Below are positions 7,870-16,276 of a DNA stretch of 35,894 bases, one piece after another. The notes beneath the pieces were generated by a model, which searched no databases, was not told the origin of the DNA, and saw only the letters and a list, made by a program, of their open reading frames with translations. The position numbers were made by a program, and so were the translations under genes. Origin of the DNA: Bacteroidota bacterium. Lineage in GTDB: Bacteria; Bacteroidota; Bacteroidia; B-17B0; Aurantibacillaceae. How positions within the stretch are numbered: the first letter of the stretch is position 1; each line of letters begins with the position of its first letter. Location of the stretch: NCBI GenBank assembly GCA_030684395.1, contig JAUXTT010000035.1, positions 1-35,894 on the forward strand, in the 5' to 3' direction.

Positions 7870-9295
7870 TGCGCTGCTTTTTAGCAAACAGATAAAATAC
7901 AGGAATACCTAATGCTACAATTAATAAACCTAATCCTGTGCTGGTAGTTTTAAAATACAATAAATCGATACAAATTGCTAATGTGATCAAAATATACAAA
8001 GCCGGAACAACAGGATAACCAAAGGCTTTGTATGGTCGTTCCATTGTTGGTTCTTTTTTACGAAGAATAAAAATAGCTCCAATCGTTACCATATAAAATA
8101 TCAATGAAGCAAAGGTTGAGTATTCTAATAGGTCTCCATAAGATCCGCTCAAACACAAAACGCCTGCCCATATTCCCTGAAATACCAATGAACTGGCAGG
8201 AACACCTTTATCGTTAAGATTGGCAGCCTTCTTGAAAAACAAACCGTCTTTTGCCATTGCCTGAAACAAACGTGAACCGGCAAGTATCAATCCGTTATTA
8301 CAACCAAAAGTAGAAACAACAATTAATCCTGCCATTAAATAAGTAGCAGTATTTCCTGAAAACACAACTGCCATGGCTGCTGCACCAACTCTGTCATGTG
8401 CTGCAAATTGTATGTCGTGCATAGGAAGTAGACACAAATAAGCAATGTTAGCAAGCACATAAATAATAGTAACGATCAATGTTCCTAAAAATAAACCCAA
8501 AGGAATATTGCGCTGAGGTTGTTTAATTTCAGCAGCAATAAAAGTAACATTGTTCCATGCATCACTACTAAATAAAGAACCTATCATAGCTACACCGATA
8601 GCCCCTAATAAAACAAATCCGCTAATTTCTGTTGGAAGAAAACCTGTTGTTTCTCCATTTGTTACTACCGGAATTTGTGCCGTTGCTGTCCATGCGTTAG
8701 AAAAGTTTGCTGATAAAATTCCTGCATTACATCCTACATAAATTCCAATTCCAATTAATCCAAAAAGAGCAATTAGTTTAGCTGAGGTAAATACACGTTG
8801 AATGATCTTTCCATATTGAATACCTTGTATATTCAACCAGGTAAGTAATGCGATACATGCAATGGCAAGTAATTGTGCATACTTCAACTTAAAAACTCCT
8901 ATTTGTAAAAGAATATTGTTCTCATCAAACAAAGGAAAGAACACTCCAACATATTTTGCAAATGCAACGGCAACAGCTGCGATCACTCCTGTTTGAATTA
9001 CTAAGAAAACAGTCCAACCATATAAAAATGCAATTAAAGGACTGTATGCTTTTTTTAGATACACATATTGCCCGCCTGCCTGTGGCATCATACCTGCAAG
9101 CTCACCATAACTTAATGCAGCAAATACGGTTATTAAACCTGTAAGCACCCAACACACAAGTAACCATGCCGGGCTACCAACAGTACGTGCCATATCGGAT
9201 GATACAATAAAGATACCTGATCCAACCATAGATCCGGCAACTAATAAGGTGGTATCTAGTAAACCTAATGTTCTTTTTGTTGTAGTTTCTTCCAT
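7856..9295 (-). CDS. APC-superfamily amino-acid permease (LAT-like)
   Basis: An inner-membrane amino-acid transporter or exchanger of 479 aa with about 12 predicted helices. TM1 contains the APC substrate-binding stretch VAGSMVGSGIFIV (19-31). The early TM2-3 region (LTGLITVFAALSYGELAGMMPQAGGQYVYLKKAY) is also typical. It most resembles the LAT/YjeH-YbaT branch; the substrate is unknown. No other ATG suits TM1, so 9295 is the likely start. Remarkably, the terminator hairpin of the preceding permease and its T-run end directly at this ATG, leaving no room for a normal leader or ribosome-binding site. The HhH gene follows with a 14-bp overlap. Confidence 0.9.
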   Translation of the reverse strand: MEETTTKRTLGLLDTTLLVAGSMVGSGIFIVSSDMARTVGSPAWLLVCWVLTGLITVFAALSYGELAGMMPQAGGQYVYLKKAYSPLIAFLYGWTVFLVIQTGVIAAVAVAFAKYVGVFFPLFDENNILLQIGVFKLKYAQLLAIACIALLTWLNIQGIQYGKIIQRVFTSAKLIALFGLIGIGIYVGCNAGILSANFSNAWTATAQIPVVTNGETTGFLPTEISGFVLLGAIGVAMIGSLFSSDAWNNVTFIAAEIKQPQRNIPLGLFLGTLIVTIIYVLANIAYLCLLPMHDIQFAAHDRVGAAAMAVVFSGNTATYLMAGLIVVSTFGCNNGLILAGSRLFQAMAKDGLFFKKAANLNDKGVPASSLVFQGIWAGVLCLSGSYGDLLEYSTFASLIFYMVTIGAIFILRKKEPTMERPYKAFGYPVVPALYILITLAICIDLLYFKTTSTGLGLLIVALGIPVFYLFAKKQRNETN

Positions 9296-9320
9296 AAAAA
9301 AAGGCGGCCAAAGGCCGCCT
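9296..9320 (-). terminator. Rho-independent terminator abutting a start codon
   Basis: Perfect stem AGGCGGCC / GGCCGCCT (9302-9309 with 9313-9320) with a 3-nt loop, followed on the minus strand by a T-run that runs straight into the ATG of the next permease gene. It lies 18 bp after the stop of the upstream permease. It should end that transcript or attenuate the second gene. Confidence 0.9.
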
Positions 9321-9338
9321 GATAAATAGTTTGTAAGA

Positions 9339-10910
9339 TTACTCGTTGTTTAATTTGCTGTTCTTTTTACTGTATAAAAAGTATACAAGGAAACCAAGTA
9401 CCATCCATATACCTGCTGCCATTAATGTATTAAGATCCAGGGCAACGATCATTCCCACACAAACCAAAATACCTAATATTGGAACAAGAGGTACAAGTGG
9501 GGTTTTAAATGGGCGTTCCACTTCCGGATTTTTAACACGCATGATCCAGATACCGGCGCATACTAAAACAAATGCAAACAATGTTCCGAATGAAGTTAAG
9601 TCTCCGGCAACACTACCGGGAACAAATGCAGCAAACAATCCTACAAAAACAAATAAAATCATATTTGATTTATAAGGCGTTTGGAATTTTGGATGTAATG
9701 CTGAAAAAGGTTTTGGCAATAAACCGTCTTTTGACATTGAATAGAATACGCGCGATTGTCCCATTAACATAACCAGAATAACAGAGGAGAATCCGGCAAG
9801 AATAGCAATAGTCACACTCTTTTCTAACCAACCGTAACCGACCATGTAGGTTTTAATTGCATAAGCAACAGAAGCTTCTTTACCCGCGCTTTCAAATTCT
9901 TTCCAATTAGCAACACCGGTAAGTACGTGAGAAAATAATATATAAAGGATAGTGCAAACAACCAAAGAGCCTAAAATCCCAATTGGCATATCTCGTTTCG
10001 GATTTTTAGCTTCCTGTGCGGCTGTGGATACGGCGTCAAAACCAATAAAAGCAAAAAATACAATAGCGGCACCACCAAGTACACCGCCCCAACCCCATTT
10101 AAAAAAGCCTTCATGACCTTCGGTTCCCTGTGGAATTAAATAAGGAGTATGATTTTCAGGTTTAATAAAGCTCCAGCCAATTGCAATAAATACCAACACA
10201 ATTGCCACTTTTACAAACACTATTATTCCATTAATAAAAGCAGATTCTTTTGTTCCTTTAATCAATAATAAAGTAAGAGCACCTAAGATAAGTAAAGCAG
10301 GAGCATTTATAATTCCGCTTTGAGAAACTACCATTCCTTTTAGGTCCGCACCAAGTCCTGAAACCTGTGCATCTGTTAAATATAAAACCCCTTCTTTAGC
10401 GGTTTTCATAAATTCTGCAGGGAACTTCGCAATGCTGTCCCCGATTACCGTATTAATATGTTCGAAAGGCGAGTGGCACCATTGATAGGGTATTGCCCCA
10501 CCCATTAAATTATTAAGGTACTCACTCCAAGCTATTGATACGGTTGCAGCACCAAGAGCATATTCCATAATCAAAGCCCATCCAATTATCCAGGCAACAA
10601 TTTCACCCATGGTAGCGTATGCGTATGTGTATGCACTTCCTGCAATAGGAATCATTGCAGCAAATTCCGCATAACACAATCCTGCAAATGCGCAACCAAT
10701 AGCCGCTACTACAAATGAAAGTGTAACACCCGATCCGGCAGCTTCCGCAGATGCAGCGGCAGTTCTAACAAATAAACCGGCTCCAATGATAGCTCCGATT
10801 CCAAGCGCGATCAAAGCCCACATCCCTAAGGTTTTTTTCAAACCCTTTTCACCGGATGCAGCATCGCTTAATAATAATGCAAGTGATTTTTTTCTAAACA
10901 GTCCTGACAT
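9339..10910 (-). CDS. APC-superfamily amino-acid permease (CAT-like)
   Basis: An integral-membrane amino-acid transporter of 523 aa, 12-14 predicted helices, in the cationic-amino-acid-transporter branch. Evidence includes the N-terminal LKKTLGMWALIALGIGAIIG start, typical of this branch, with GAIIGAGLFVRT in TM1, the FAALCYAEF-like segment FAGLCYAEFAAMIPIAGSAY, and the TM6 segment IVFFAFIGFDAVSTAAQEAKNP. A long extracytoplasmic loop lies at about 140-195. Substrate specificity cannot be told from sequence alone. It has a Bacteroidota-type -7 box upstream and a strong terminator downstream. It is adjacent to, but probably transcribed separately from, the second permease. Confidence 0.9.
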   Translation of the reverse strand: MSGLFRKKSLALLLSDAASGEKGLKKTLGMWALIALGIGAIIGAGLFVRTAAASAEAAGSGVTLSFVVAAIGCAFAGLCYAEFAAMIPIAGSAYTYAYATMGEIVAWIIGWALIMEYALGAATVSIAWSEYLNNLMGGAIPYQWCHSPFEHINTVIGDSIAKFPAEFMKTAKEGVLYLTDAQVSGLGADLKGMVVSQSGIINAPALLILGALTLLLIKGTKESAFINGIIVFVKVAIVLVFIAIGWSFIKPENHTPYLIPQGTEGHEGFFKWGWGGVLGGAAIVFFAFIGFDAVSTAAQEAKNPKRDMPIGILGSLVVCTILYILFSHVLTGVANWKEFESAGKEASVAYAIKTYMVGYGWLEKSVTIAILAGFSSVILVMLMGQSRVFYSMSKDGLLPKPFSALHPKFQTPYKSNMILFVFVGLFAAFVPGSVAGDLTSFGTLFAFVLVCAGIWIMRVKNPEVERPFKTPLVPLVPILGILVCVGMIVALDLNTLMAAGIWMVLGFLVYFLYSKKNSKLNNE

Positions 10911-10947
10911 ATTTATTTCTATTTATTTAACAAATTCAATAATCCGC

Positions 10948-10955
10948 CAAATATA
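10948..10955 (-). promoter_or_regulatory. -7 box of the CAT-like permease gene
   Basis: On the minus strand TATATTTG (10955..10948), an exact TAnnTTTG, 37 nt before the ATG at 10910. A clear TTG -33 element is not visible (TTCTG is the nearest), so only half of the promoter is supported. Confidence 0.5.
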
Positions 10956-11101
10956 GTACTTTTTTTTAGCTGCGGCAGAATAAGGGGTTTTAGTCTTAAT
11001 ATCTTGAACTGTCTAACAGTCTATTGTTAATATCTCAGTACGAACCAAAGGGAAATCCCCTGTATGTTGACCTATTTTTATTCAAAATCAAAACACTCAA
11101 T

Positions 11102-11464
11102 ATGGCAGCTATTACTTTTAATGATGGCTTTAGTTTCGATGGTGGACCTAATACCGCACAATTAAGTGAGGAACAATTGAAGGAATGTATTTCATCTTTA
11201 AACAAAAAGAGGGAAACTACCCTTCGCAAAATTGAGTACAGAAGAGAAGATATTATCCGGAGCCTGGGAGTACTTACTTTTGATGATGAAGAAATGAACG
11301 ATCTGTTGGATTGCCTTTCTCAAATCGACAGGGAAATTGTAACATTCAACGAGCTTTTAAACGCTTCGCAAAACCCAAGTACCAACGAAGGAAAATTTTT
11401 ACAATTAAAAAGAAGAATTGAAGTTCTGAAAAGTGTAGCTCAACAAATGCAGGAGCAGAATTAA
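11102..11464 (+). CDS. Small coiled-coil protein of unknown function
   Basis: I do not recognise this 120-aa protein. After a short N-terminal segment (MAAITFNDGFSFDGG) it is largely charged and helical. Two predicted coiled-coil stretches cover about 24-48 (EEQLKECISSLNKKRETTLRKIEYR) and 70-117. There is no signal peptide, membrane segment or metal motif. The start at 11102 is chosen over an in-frame ATG at 11024 because the extra 26 residues look non-coding. It is divergent from a permease and is followed by a palindrome and then a response regulator about 220 bp away. No function is proposed. Confidence 0.7.
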   Translation: MAAITFNDGFSFDGGPNTAQLSEEQLKECISSLNKKRETTLRKIEYRREDIIRSLGVLTFDDEEMNDLLDCLSQIDREIVTFNELLNASQNPSTNEGKFLQLKRRIEVLKSVAQQMQEQN

Positions 11465-11487
11465 GAAGCATTTTTGAAATTAACCTT

Positions 11488-11508
11488 ATTGTTTGTATTA
11501 CAAACAAT
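11488..11508. other. Perfect palindrome downstream of the coiled-coil gene
   Basis: ATTGTTTGT - ATT - ACAAACAAT forms a 9-bp stem with a 3-nt loop 23 bp after the stop codon. No clear T-run follows, so it may be a weak terminator or a protein-binding palindrome. The rest of the 11465-11685 gap is AT-rich and otherwise unremarkable. Confidence 0.4.
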
Positions 11509-11685
11509 ATATCCTTTATGAAAAACAACAACTTGTTTTTTTTATGTTCCGGAAGTCTCAAGAGAACTAAATAGATTTAAGAAATAAAAAATAGTGTTAA
11601 TTAATTATTTGCTAATATTCAGCAGTTTTTTTGTCCTGATAATTGTTTAATCTTGCGATTTTTTCTTTCGAAATAATTTGTTTCC

Positions 11686-12351
11686 ATGAAAAGCAAGGTA
11701 AGAATTGCAATTGCAGAAGATCATCCCTTATTCAGGAAAGGTATAACTTCTTTTATAGAAGAATATGAGGAGTACAAAGTAATATGGGAAGCTTCGAATG
11801 GGCAGGAAGTATTGGCGCATTTGAAAACAAATAAGCCTGATGTTTTGTTGCTTGATTTGAGAATGCCTGTTATGGATGGATTTGAGACCATCGATATGAT
11901 CAGAAGGAAAAGAATAGATTGTAAGATAGTTATTTTGACTTCTTATTCAGACGATCATGTAATTTATTCTTGCATTGAAAGAGGTGTCAATGGTTTTTTA
12001 CGAAAGGATCAGGCAGGCGTGGATTTGATTAATGCAGTCAATACCGTTCTGGAAATTGATTATTACTTTGATGAATCATTCGCGAAATCACTGGTAAGGC
12101 AAACATTCAGAAACAAAGAAAACTTAGATCAGAAAAGTGTAAGCCTGTCAAAACGCGAAATCGAAATAATAAAATTAATATGCGCGGAATTTACAAATGC
12201 TGAAATGGCAGATAAATTATTCTTAAGTACCAAAACAATTGAGAGTTACAGAAACAGTTTATTAAAAAAAACAGGCGCCAGAAATACAGCCGGTGTTGTT
12301 ATTTATGCAATTGAAAGAGGCCTGGTGGATTCTTTAAAATTCAGGGACTAA
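11686..12351 (+). CDS. NarL/FixJ-type response regulator (REC + LuxR-type HTH)
   Basis: A DNA-binding response regulator of 221 aa, active as a phosphorylated dimer in the cytoplasm. The receiver domain (about 5-120) has the acidic pair E11-D12, the phospho-acceptor D57 in LLLDLRMP, and the conserved Lys in FLRKDQAG. The C-terminal LuxR/GerE helix-turn-helix (about 152-212) contains LSKREIEIIKLICAEFTNAE and LSTKTIESYRNSLLKKTGA. No histidine kinase is adjacent, so it is an orphan in this window. It lies upstream of the small HTH gene and the repeat-domain/RiPP region. A regulatory link is possible but unproven. Confidence 0.93.
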   Translation: MKSKVRIAIAEDHPLFRKGITSFIEEYEEYKVIWEASNGQEVLAHLKTNKPDVLLLDLRMPVMDGFETIDMIRRKRIDCKIVILTSYSDDHVIYSCIERGVNGFLRKDQAGVDLINAVNTVLEIDYYFDESFAKSLVRQTFRNKENLDQKSVSLSKREIEIIKLICAEFTNAEMADKLFLSTKTIESYRNSLLKKTGARNTAGVVIYAIERGLVDSLKFRD

Positions 12352-12378
12352 GTTTTTTCAAGAACTAAGATCTTCAAA

Positions 12379-12416
12379 ACCATATAAACCCTTTGAAAAA
12401 ATCGGGTTTATATGGT
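12379..12416. other. Perfect 13-bp inverted repeat after the response regulator
   Basis: ACCATATAAACCC (12379-12391) and GGGTTTATATGGT (12404-12416) flank a 12-nt loop, 27 bp beyond the stop codon. No T-run follows. The arm shares ACCATATAA with the inner arms of the 6763-6946 repeat, so it may be a relic of the same repeat family that now acts as a transcript end. The rest of 12352-12575 shows nothing clear. Confidence 0.5.
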
Positions 12417-12575
12417 ATGTTATAAACGTAAACTTTATTCATTCGATCACTTCATTCCTGTCTGAATGACCTGTGAAATCATTTATCTATATAGAAAAAC
12501 AAATTAATATTTCTTTTGGGCACTATGTATTGAATTACGAAAATTGCTTAAGCTAATCTTATCAAGCAACACACC

Positions 12576-12806
12576 ATGGACTATCTCACCTATTCGGAAA
12601 AACTGGAGAGCATGCAATATTATATCAAAAGCCGCTCGGCCGTTACTGTTACAGATTTGAGTAATAAACTGGAAGTTTCAAGAAGAACCGTTTTAAGAAT
12701 GGTAGAGAACCTTCGCTTGCAGGGAATAGATCTACAGTATTGTAAAAAGCAAAAAGCTTATAGTATTTCTGCTCCTGAAAAAAATATTTTTCAGAAAAAT
12801 TTTTGA
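12576..12806 (+). CDS. Small HTH_11-type DNA-binding protein
   Basis: A 76-aa protein made almost entirely of a winged helix-turn-helix of the HTH_11/DeoR-BirA kind (about 6-66). Its recognition region is VTDLSNKLEVSRRTVLRMVENLRLQGIDL. It looks like the N-terminal domain of WYL-type regulators without the ligand-binding part. The frame ends with a natural hydrophilic tail rather than a broken domain. Small stand-alone regulators of this kind often control the next gene. Here that is the repeat-domain cluster starting 57 bp downstream on the same strand. Confidence 0.75.
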   Translation: MDYLTYSEKLESMQYYIKSRSAVTVTDLSNKLEVSRRTVLRMVENLRLQGIDLQYCKKQKAYSISAPEKNIFQKNF

Positions 12807-12833
12807 GTGCCATTTTTTGGCTTCGGCTATTTA

Positions 12834-12841
12834 TAATTTTG
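12834..12841 (+). promoter_or_regulatory. Candidate -7 box of the repeat-domain gene cluster
   Basis: TAATTTTG matches TAnnTTTG and is 21 nt before the ATG at 12863. The nearest TTG (12817-12819) is only 14 nt upstream, shorter than usual, so this is a partial match. A GGCTTCGGCT palindrome-like motif lies between the two. Confidence 0.4.
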
Positions 12842-12862
12842 ATATTATAAATTTATAAGATT

Positions 12863-13309
12863 ATGCTATACAAAATGGATCAATATATTTCGAACTCGCT
12901 TGAAAAGGTATTCGAAACTGCGCTTGGGCAAAGAGTAAACTACACAGCAAATACAGGTGTCGGAATTATTTCTACTGCAAACACTAATCTTAATGGAACC
13001 GGAACTATAGTTGGTATTATTACCGGAGATCTTTATGGAACATTAATAAAAACAATAACTATTAAAGCAATTGGTAATACCACTCGTGGTATGGTTAGGC
13101 TTTTTACTTATGATAGTGAAGGTGGAACAAAAAGATTAATAATGGAAGTAGATATTCCTGCTGTAATACAGAGTAGTATTGATAAAGCATTTTCTATAAC
13201 CATGGAAACCGATTTTATGTTGGAACCGGCATGGAATATTGGAGCATCAACTGAAAAAGGGGAAAGTTTTATTGTAATAGCAGAAGGGGTCGATACTACC
13301 TTCCCTTAA
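12863..13309 (+). CDS. Single-copy repeat-domain protein (YTANTG family), unknown function
   Basis: A 148-aa protein with a short helical N-terminus (about 1-26) followed by one copy of the about 122-residue beta-rich domain shared with the next two genes. Domain landmarks are YTANTG, STANTNLNGTGT, TLIKTITIKA, GMVRLFTYD, LIMEVDIPA, and a closing NIGASTEKGESFIVIAEG. There is no signal peptide, membrane segment or T9SS tail, so export by a standard route is not visible. A second ATG at 12875 (MDQYIS) is an alternative start. I recall similar sequences in uncharacterised bacterial and phage-contig proteins but cannot name a family. It is the first gene of a same-strand run leading into the RiPP locus. 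Confidence 0.75.
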   Translation: MLYKMDQYISNSLEKVFETALGQRVNYTANTGVGIISTANTNLNGTGTIVGIITGDLYGTLIKTITIKAIGNTTRGMVRLFTYDSEGGTKRLIMEVDIPAVIQSSIDKAFSITMETDFMLEPAWNIGASTEKGESFIVIAEGVDTTFP

Positions 13310-13350
13310 GAAAACTTTATAAGACAAAATTAACTAAATAAAAATAAATT

Positions 13351-14195
13351 ATGGCAGCGGAAACACAGTACACAGCAAATACCGGAATGGTAAAATTGCT
13401 ACAGCAAACACTTCTCTTACAGGTTCAGGTACGGTAGGAACTGATATTTATAATGTTATTACGGGAGGAGCTAATGGGACTCTAATAAAAACGGTGAGTA
13501 TAAAAGCTACAGGAACCGGAGCCAGTAGCACATCTCAAGGCATGGTAAGATTGTTTGTTTATAACGGTTCAAACACAAGGCTTTTGATGGAAATTGATAT
13601 TCCTGCACAAGGGCAGGGATCAACAGATCCCACTTTTGAAACAACGATAGAGTTAAATTATAAATTAAAAGAGAGTTATATTCTTCGGGCAACTACCCAA
13701 ACCAGTGATGATTTTAACATTATTGCTGAGGGGCTTGATTTTGCATATTACGCATCTTCAGTTAGACCAGAAAGTACAAATTACACTGCTAATACAGGGG
13801 TAGGATATGTAAGCGATGCTAACACAGCTTTGGACGGGTCAGGAACAGTGGGAACTGATATATTTACTGTTGTTACAGCAGGAGCCTCTGGCTCTGGATG
13901 GAAGGGCTTATGTATTGATTCTATTACTATTAAAGCGGCAAGCACAGTTATTCATGGTATGATAAGAATTTTTATTCAAAATACCAGTACTGGAGCTTCG
14001 AATACATTTTTGTTTAAAGAAGTTTTCGTGCCATATACTATACCTAGTGCTACATCTAAAAGTTTTGGATATAAATTGATTTTCCCGGACAAATTTCAGC
14101 TACAAGCTGGGTTTAAAATTTTGGCGACTTCGCAGAATGGTTCGGAAAACTATGCTGTTATAGCTGACGCAATGGATTGGAAATATCCGGCTTAA
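13351..14195 (+). pseudogene. Two-domain repeat protein interrupted by a -1 frameshift
   Basis: The reading begins MAAETQYTANTG at 13351, identical in start to the next gene, but hits a stop at 13435-13437. From 13392 another frame carries on perfectly with the family sequence (KIATANTSLTGSG...) to 14195. One extra A in the AAAA run at 13392-13395 (GGTAAAATTGCT) would restore about 281 residues. The restored protein has two copies of the domain (about 7-130 and 140-281), joined by the YYASSVR linker also found in the next gene. The remaining sequence is undamaged. The break is therefore recent, a sequencing slip in a homopolymer, or a switchable tract. Confidence 0.75.
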
Positions 14196-14225
14196 ATAGT
14201 TGTTTAATTATTAATAAAACAAAGC

Positions 14226-15023
14226 ATGGCAGCAGAAACACAATATACAGCAAATACAGGATTGGCAACAGTATCTGTAAAAAACACAAGTTTAAATGGT
14301 AGTGGAACATTAGTTGATATACTATTAGGTGCGGCTAATGGGACACTTATTAAGACTGTTACGGTGAAAGCCCTTTCAACCACCATTTCTCCAGGTATGA
14401 TAAGGCTCTTTGTTTATGACGGAACCAACACACGCCTTCTGGAAGAAATTGAAGTAATACCTGGAATTCAAGCATCTATTAATCCCACCTTTGAGGCAAC
14501 GGTTAATTTGAACTTAAGTTTACAATCGGGTTACTATTTAAGGGCATCGACTGAAGAGAACGAAAGCTTTAATATTATAGTAGAAAGCAGTAACTGGGCT
14601 TATTATGCAAGTTCTGTAAGAGATGATACTACCCAATATAGCGCTGACATGGGTATAGCATCAATATCAACAGCTAACTCTAATTTGGATGGAACAGGTA
14701 CAGTAACAACAATACTTACAGCAGGTTCCTCTGCAACTTATAAGGGATGTAGCATACCTACCATTACAATTAAAGGTACTGTTAATACTACTCCCGGCAT
14801 GGTGAGATTATTTATTGGTGATACAGGAAGTACTAAAAAACTTTTTAAAGAAATTGTCATCCCTTCTATAACGAAAACAGCAACTGATCAGGCTTTTGAA
14901 CACACAATAGTGTTTGAAGATGATTTTGATTTACAGGCAGGGTATAAAATTATTGCATCTACTCAAAATGCAGAGAACTTTAATATTTTGGTTGAAGGTA
15001 AAAATTGGAATTATAAGGCCTAA
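14226..15023 (+). CDS. Two-domain repeat protein (YTANTG family), unknown function
   Basis: An intact 265-aa protein consisting of two tandem copies of the same beta-rich domain (about 7-128 and 140-265) and little else. Each copy runs through Y[TS]A[ND][TM]G, ANT/S-L-x-G-x-GT, ITIKA or VTVKA, GM[IV]RLF, a strand with E[IV]xxP, and ends with an [AS]STxNxExFNI stretch. The domains are linked by WAYYASSVR. The opening MAAETQYTANTG is shared with the frameshifted gene 30 bp upstream, so the two arose by duplication. There is no signal peptide, catalytic motif or cysteine pattern. A structural or binding role is the mildest inference. The RiPP precursor gene follows 60 bp downstream. Confidence 0.8.
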   Translation: MAAETQYTANTGLATVSVKNTSLNGSGTLVDILLGAANGTLIKTVTVKALSTTISPGMIRLFVYDGTNTRLLEEIEVIPGIQASINPTFEATVNLNLSLQSGYYLRASTEENESFNIIVESSNWAYYASSVRDDTTQYSADMGIASISTANSNLDGTGTVTTILTAGSSATYKGCSIPTITIKGTVNTTPGMVRLFIGDTGSTKKLFKEIVIPSITKTATDQAFEHTIVFEDDFDLQAGYKIIASTQNAENFNILVEGKNWNYKA

Positions 15024-15045
15024 TTATAGGTTTAAAGGCCTTATC
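15014..15045 (+). other. Stem-loop between the repeat genes and the RiPP precursor
   Basis: ATAAGGCC (15014-15021) pairs perfectly with GGCCTTAT (15038-15045) around a 16-nt loop that itself contains CCTA...TAGG. It spans the upstream stop codon and lacks a T-run. It may be an mRNA processing or stabilising element, or a partial attenuator setting the ratio between the two gene sets. Confidence 0.4.
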
Positions 15046-15083
15046 CGAAGCCTAAAAAGAGGAAATTTAAAAAAAAATGAGCT

Positions 15084-15296
15084 ATGAAAAAATTAGAAAA
15101 ATTACTCCCACAAACCTTTCTAGAGAATAAGAATGGAAGTTACAACAATATGTCAAAAATAATTTCACACACATCTACTCAAAAGGATATAGCATGGTGG
15201 ACCACAGTCCACACATCTAGTTATGGAGGGGATTACGGACAAGTTCATGATAGAGCCCATACAGCATGGGGAGATGCGCCTCAATGGAATTATTAG
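15084..15296 (+). CDS. Candidate RiPP precursor peptide (grasp-with-spasm locus)
   Basis: A 70-aa peptide directly before the ATP-grasp gene, overlapping it by 13 bp. The first about 35 residues look like a leader (MKKLEKLLPQTFLENKNGSY...). The C-terminal half is rich in Thr, Ser, Asp, His, Gly and Trp (AWWTTVHTSSYGGDYGQVHD then RAHTAWGDAPQWNY). Such content suits ATP-grasp ligases, which join Ser/Thr/Lys side chains to Asp/Glu side chains in graspetides. Potential donors are T40, T41, T44, S45, S46 and T60; acceptors are D50, D56 and D64. There is no cysteine, so thioether chemistry is not available. The ring pattern and cleavage site are not evident. Confidence 0.75.
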   Translation: MKKLEKLLPQTFLENKNGSYNNMSKIISHTSTQKDIAWWTTVHTSSYGGDYGQVHDRAHTAWGDAPQWNY

Positions 15297-16276
15297 AAAA
15301 AAAGGTTCTTATTATTTCAAGTGATATTGACAGAAGTACTTCTGAAGTATTGGAGTGGCTTATTGTCAAAAAACAACCATTTATTAGACTGAATGATAAT
15401 GTTTGCTTTGACCTTGATAATATTGAGATAATGCAAAAGCAAAATAAATTAGTCCTGAAATATAATGGCGAGATTATTTATTTAAAAAACATAAAGTCAT
15501 TTTGGTATAGAAGAGGAAGTATAAGTGTCAGAAACAATATTCCAGACAGCATACCTAATGCAGTCAAAATATACTTAAATGAAGAGTGTAAAGCAATTGA
15601 AGCTTTCATCATATATGAGTTAGATAAGCTAGCAAAAATAAATCATTACGGAAACTCCAATTTAAACAAGCTTTATCAACTCAGTTTGGCCGTTGAATGT
15701 GGATTGAACATACCATACACGGCGATTGCAAATGATTCAAGCACTGTTAAAAAAATTCTTCTTGAACACAAATCAATTGTATCAAAATCAATTCAGGCTA
15801 GTCTGAATTATCAAACGAAATCAAACATGTATTCTTTAATGACAAGCAAATTTGAGAATTGTGATTTAGATACAAGCGCAGCCAATTTTTTTTACACAAA
15901 GTTTCAGCCCCAGATTGTTAAAGACTTTGAACTAAGGATATTTTTTCTAAATAAGAAATTTTATACCATGGCAATTTTTTCACAGAGAAACAAAAAGACT
16001 GAAGTTGATTTTAGAAATTATGATTTTGAAAACCCAAATAGATGCGTTCCTTACAAACTTCCTGTATTTTTAGAAAAAAAACTCCTTAAGTTAATGAATA
16101 AGTTAGATTTATTATCCGGATCTATTGACATGATAGTAAGAGGGAAAGAGTATTATTTTTTAGAAGTAAATCCTGTTGGTCAATTTGGAATGGTATCTTA
16201 TCCTTGTAATTATTATTTAGAAGAGAAAATTGCTGAAATCCTATCAAAAAATGAAAATAAAAAACTTAAAAACTGA
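15284..16276 (+). CDS. gwsG: Grasp-with-spasm ATP-grasp peptide maturase
   Basis: An ATP-dependent ligase expected to install ester or amide cross-links in the adjacent precursor. Numbering from MELLEKKVLI (330 aa), the N-terminal pre-ATP-grasp region has ISSDIDRSTSEVLEWL (11-26) and the family landmark SFWYRRG (72-78). The ATP-grasp core shows KSIQASL (168-174), DFELRIFFL (214-222) and the Mg-ATP motif FLEVNPVGQF (292-301). Size and layout match the GwsG family, relatives of microviridin-type ligases. The start at 15284 is chosen because the upstream in-frame ATG (15266) adds six residues lying inside the precursor coding sequence. It overlaps the precursor (13 bp) and the next small gene (26 bp), indicating one transcript. 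Confidence 0.88.
   Translation: MELLEKKVLIISSDIDRSTSEVLEWLIVKKQPFIRLNDNVCFDLDNIEIMQKQNKLVLKYNGEIIYLKNIKSFWYRRGSISVRNNIPDSIPNAVKIYLNEECKAIEAFIIYELDKLAKINHYGNSNLNKLYQLSLAVECGLNIPYTAIANDSSTVKKILLEHKSIVSKSIQASLNYQTKSNMYSLMTSKFENCDLDTSAANFFYTKFQPQIVKDFELRIFFLNKKFYTMAIFSQRNKKTEVDFRNYDFENPNRCVPYKLPVFLEKKLLKLMNKLDLLSGSIDMIVRGKEYYFLEVNPVGQFGMVSYPCNYYLEEKIAEILSKNENKKLKN

Noticed and set aside
12863-15023. Prophage or phage tail remnant
   Set aside because: The repeat domains recall uncharacterised phage-contig proteins, but no capsid, terminase, portal, integrase or lysis gene is nearby.
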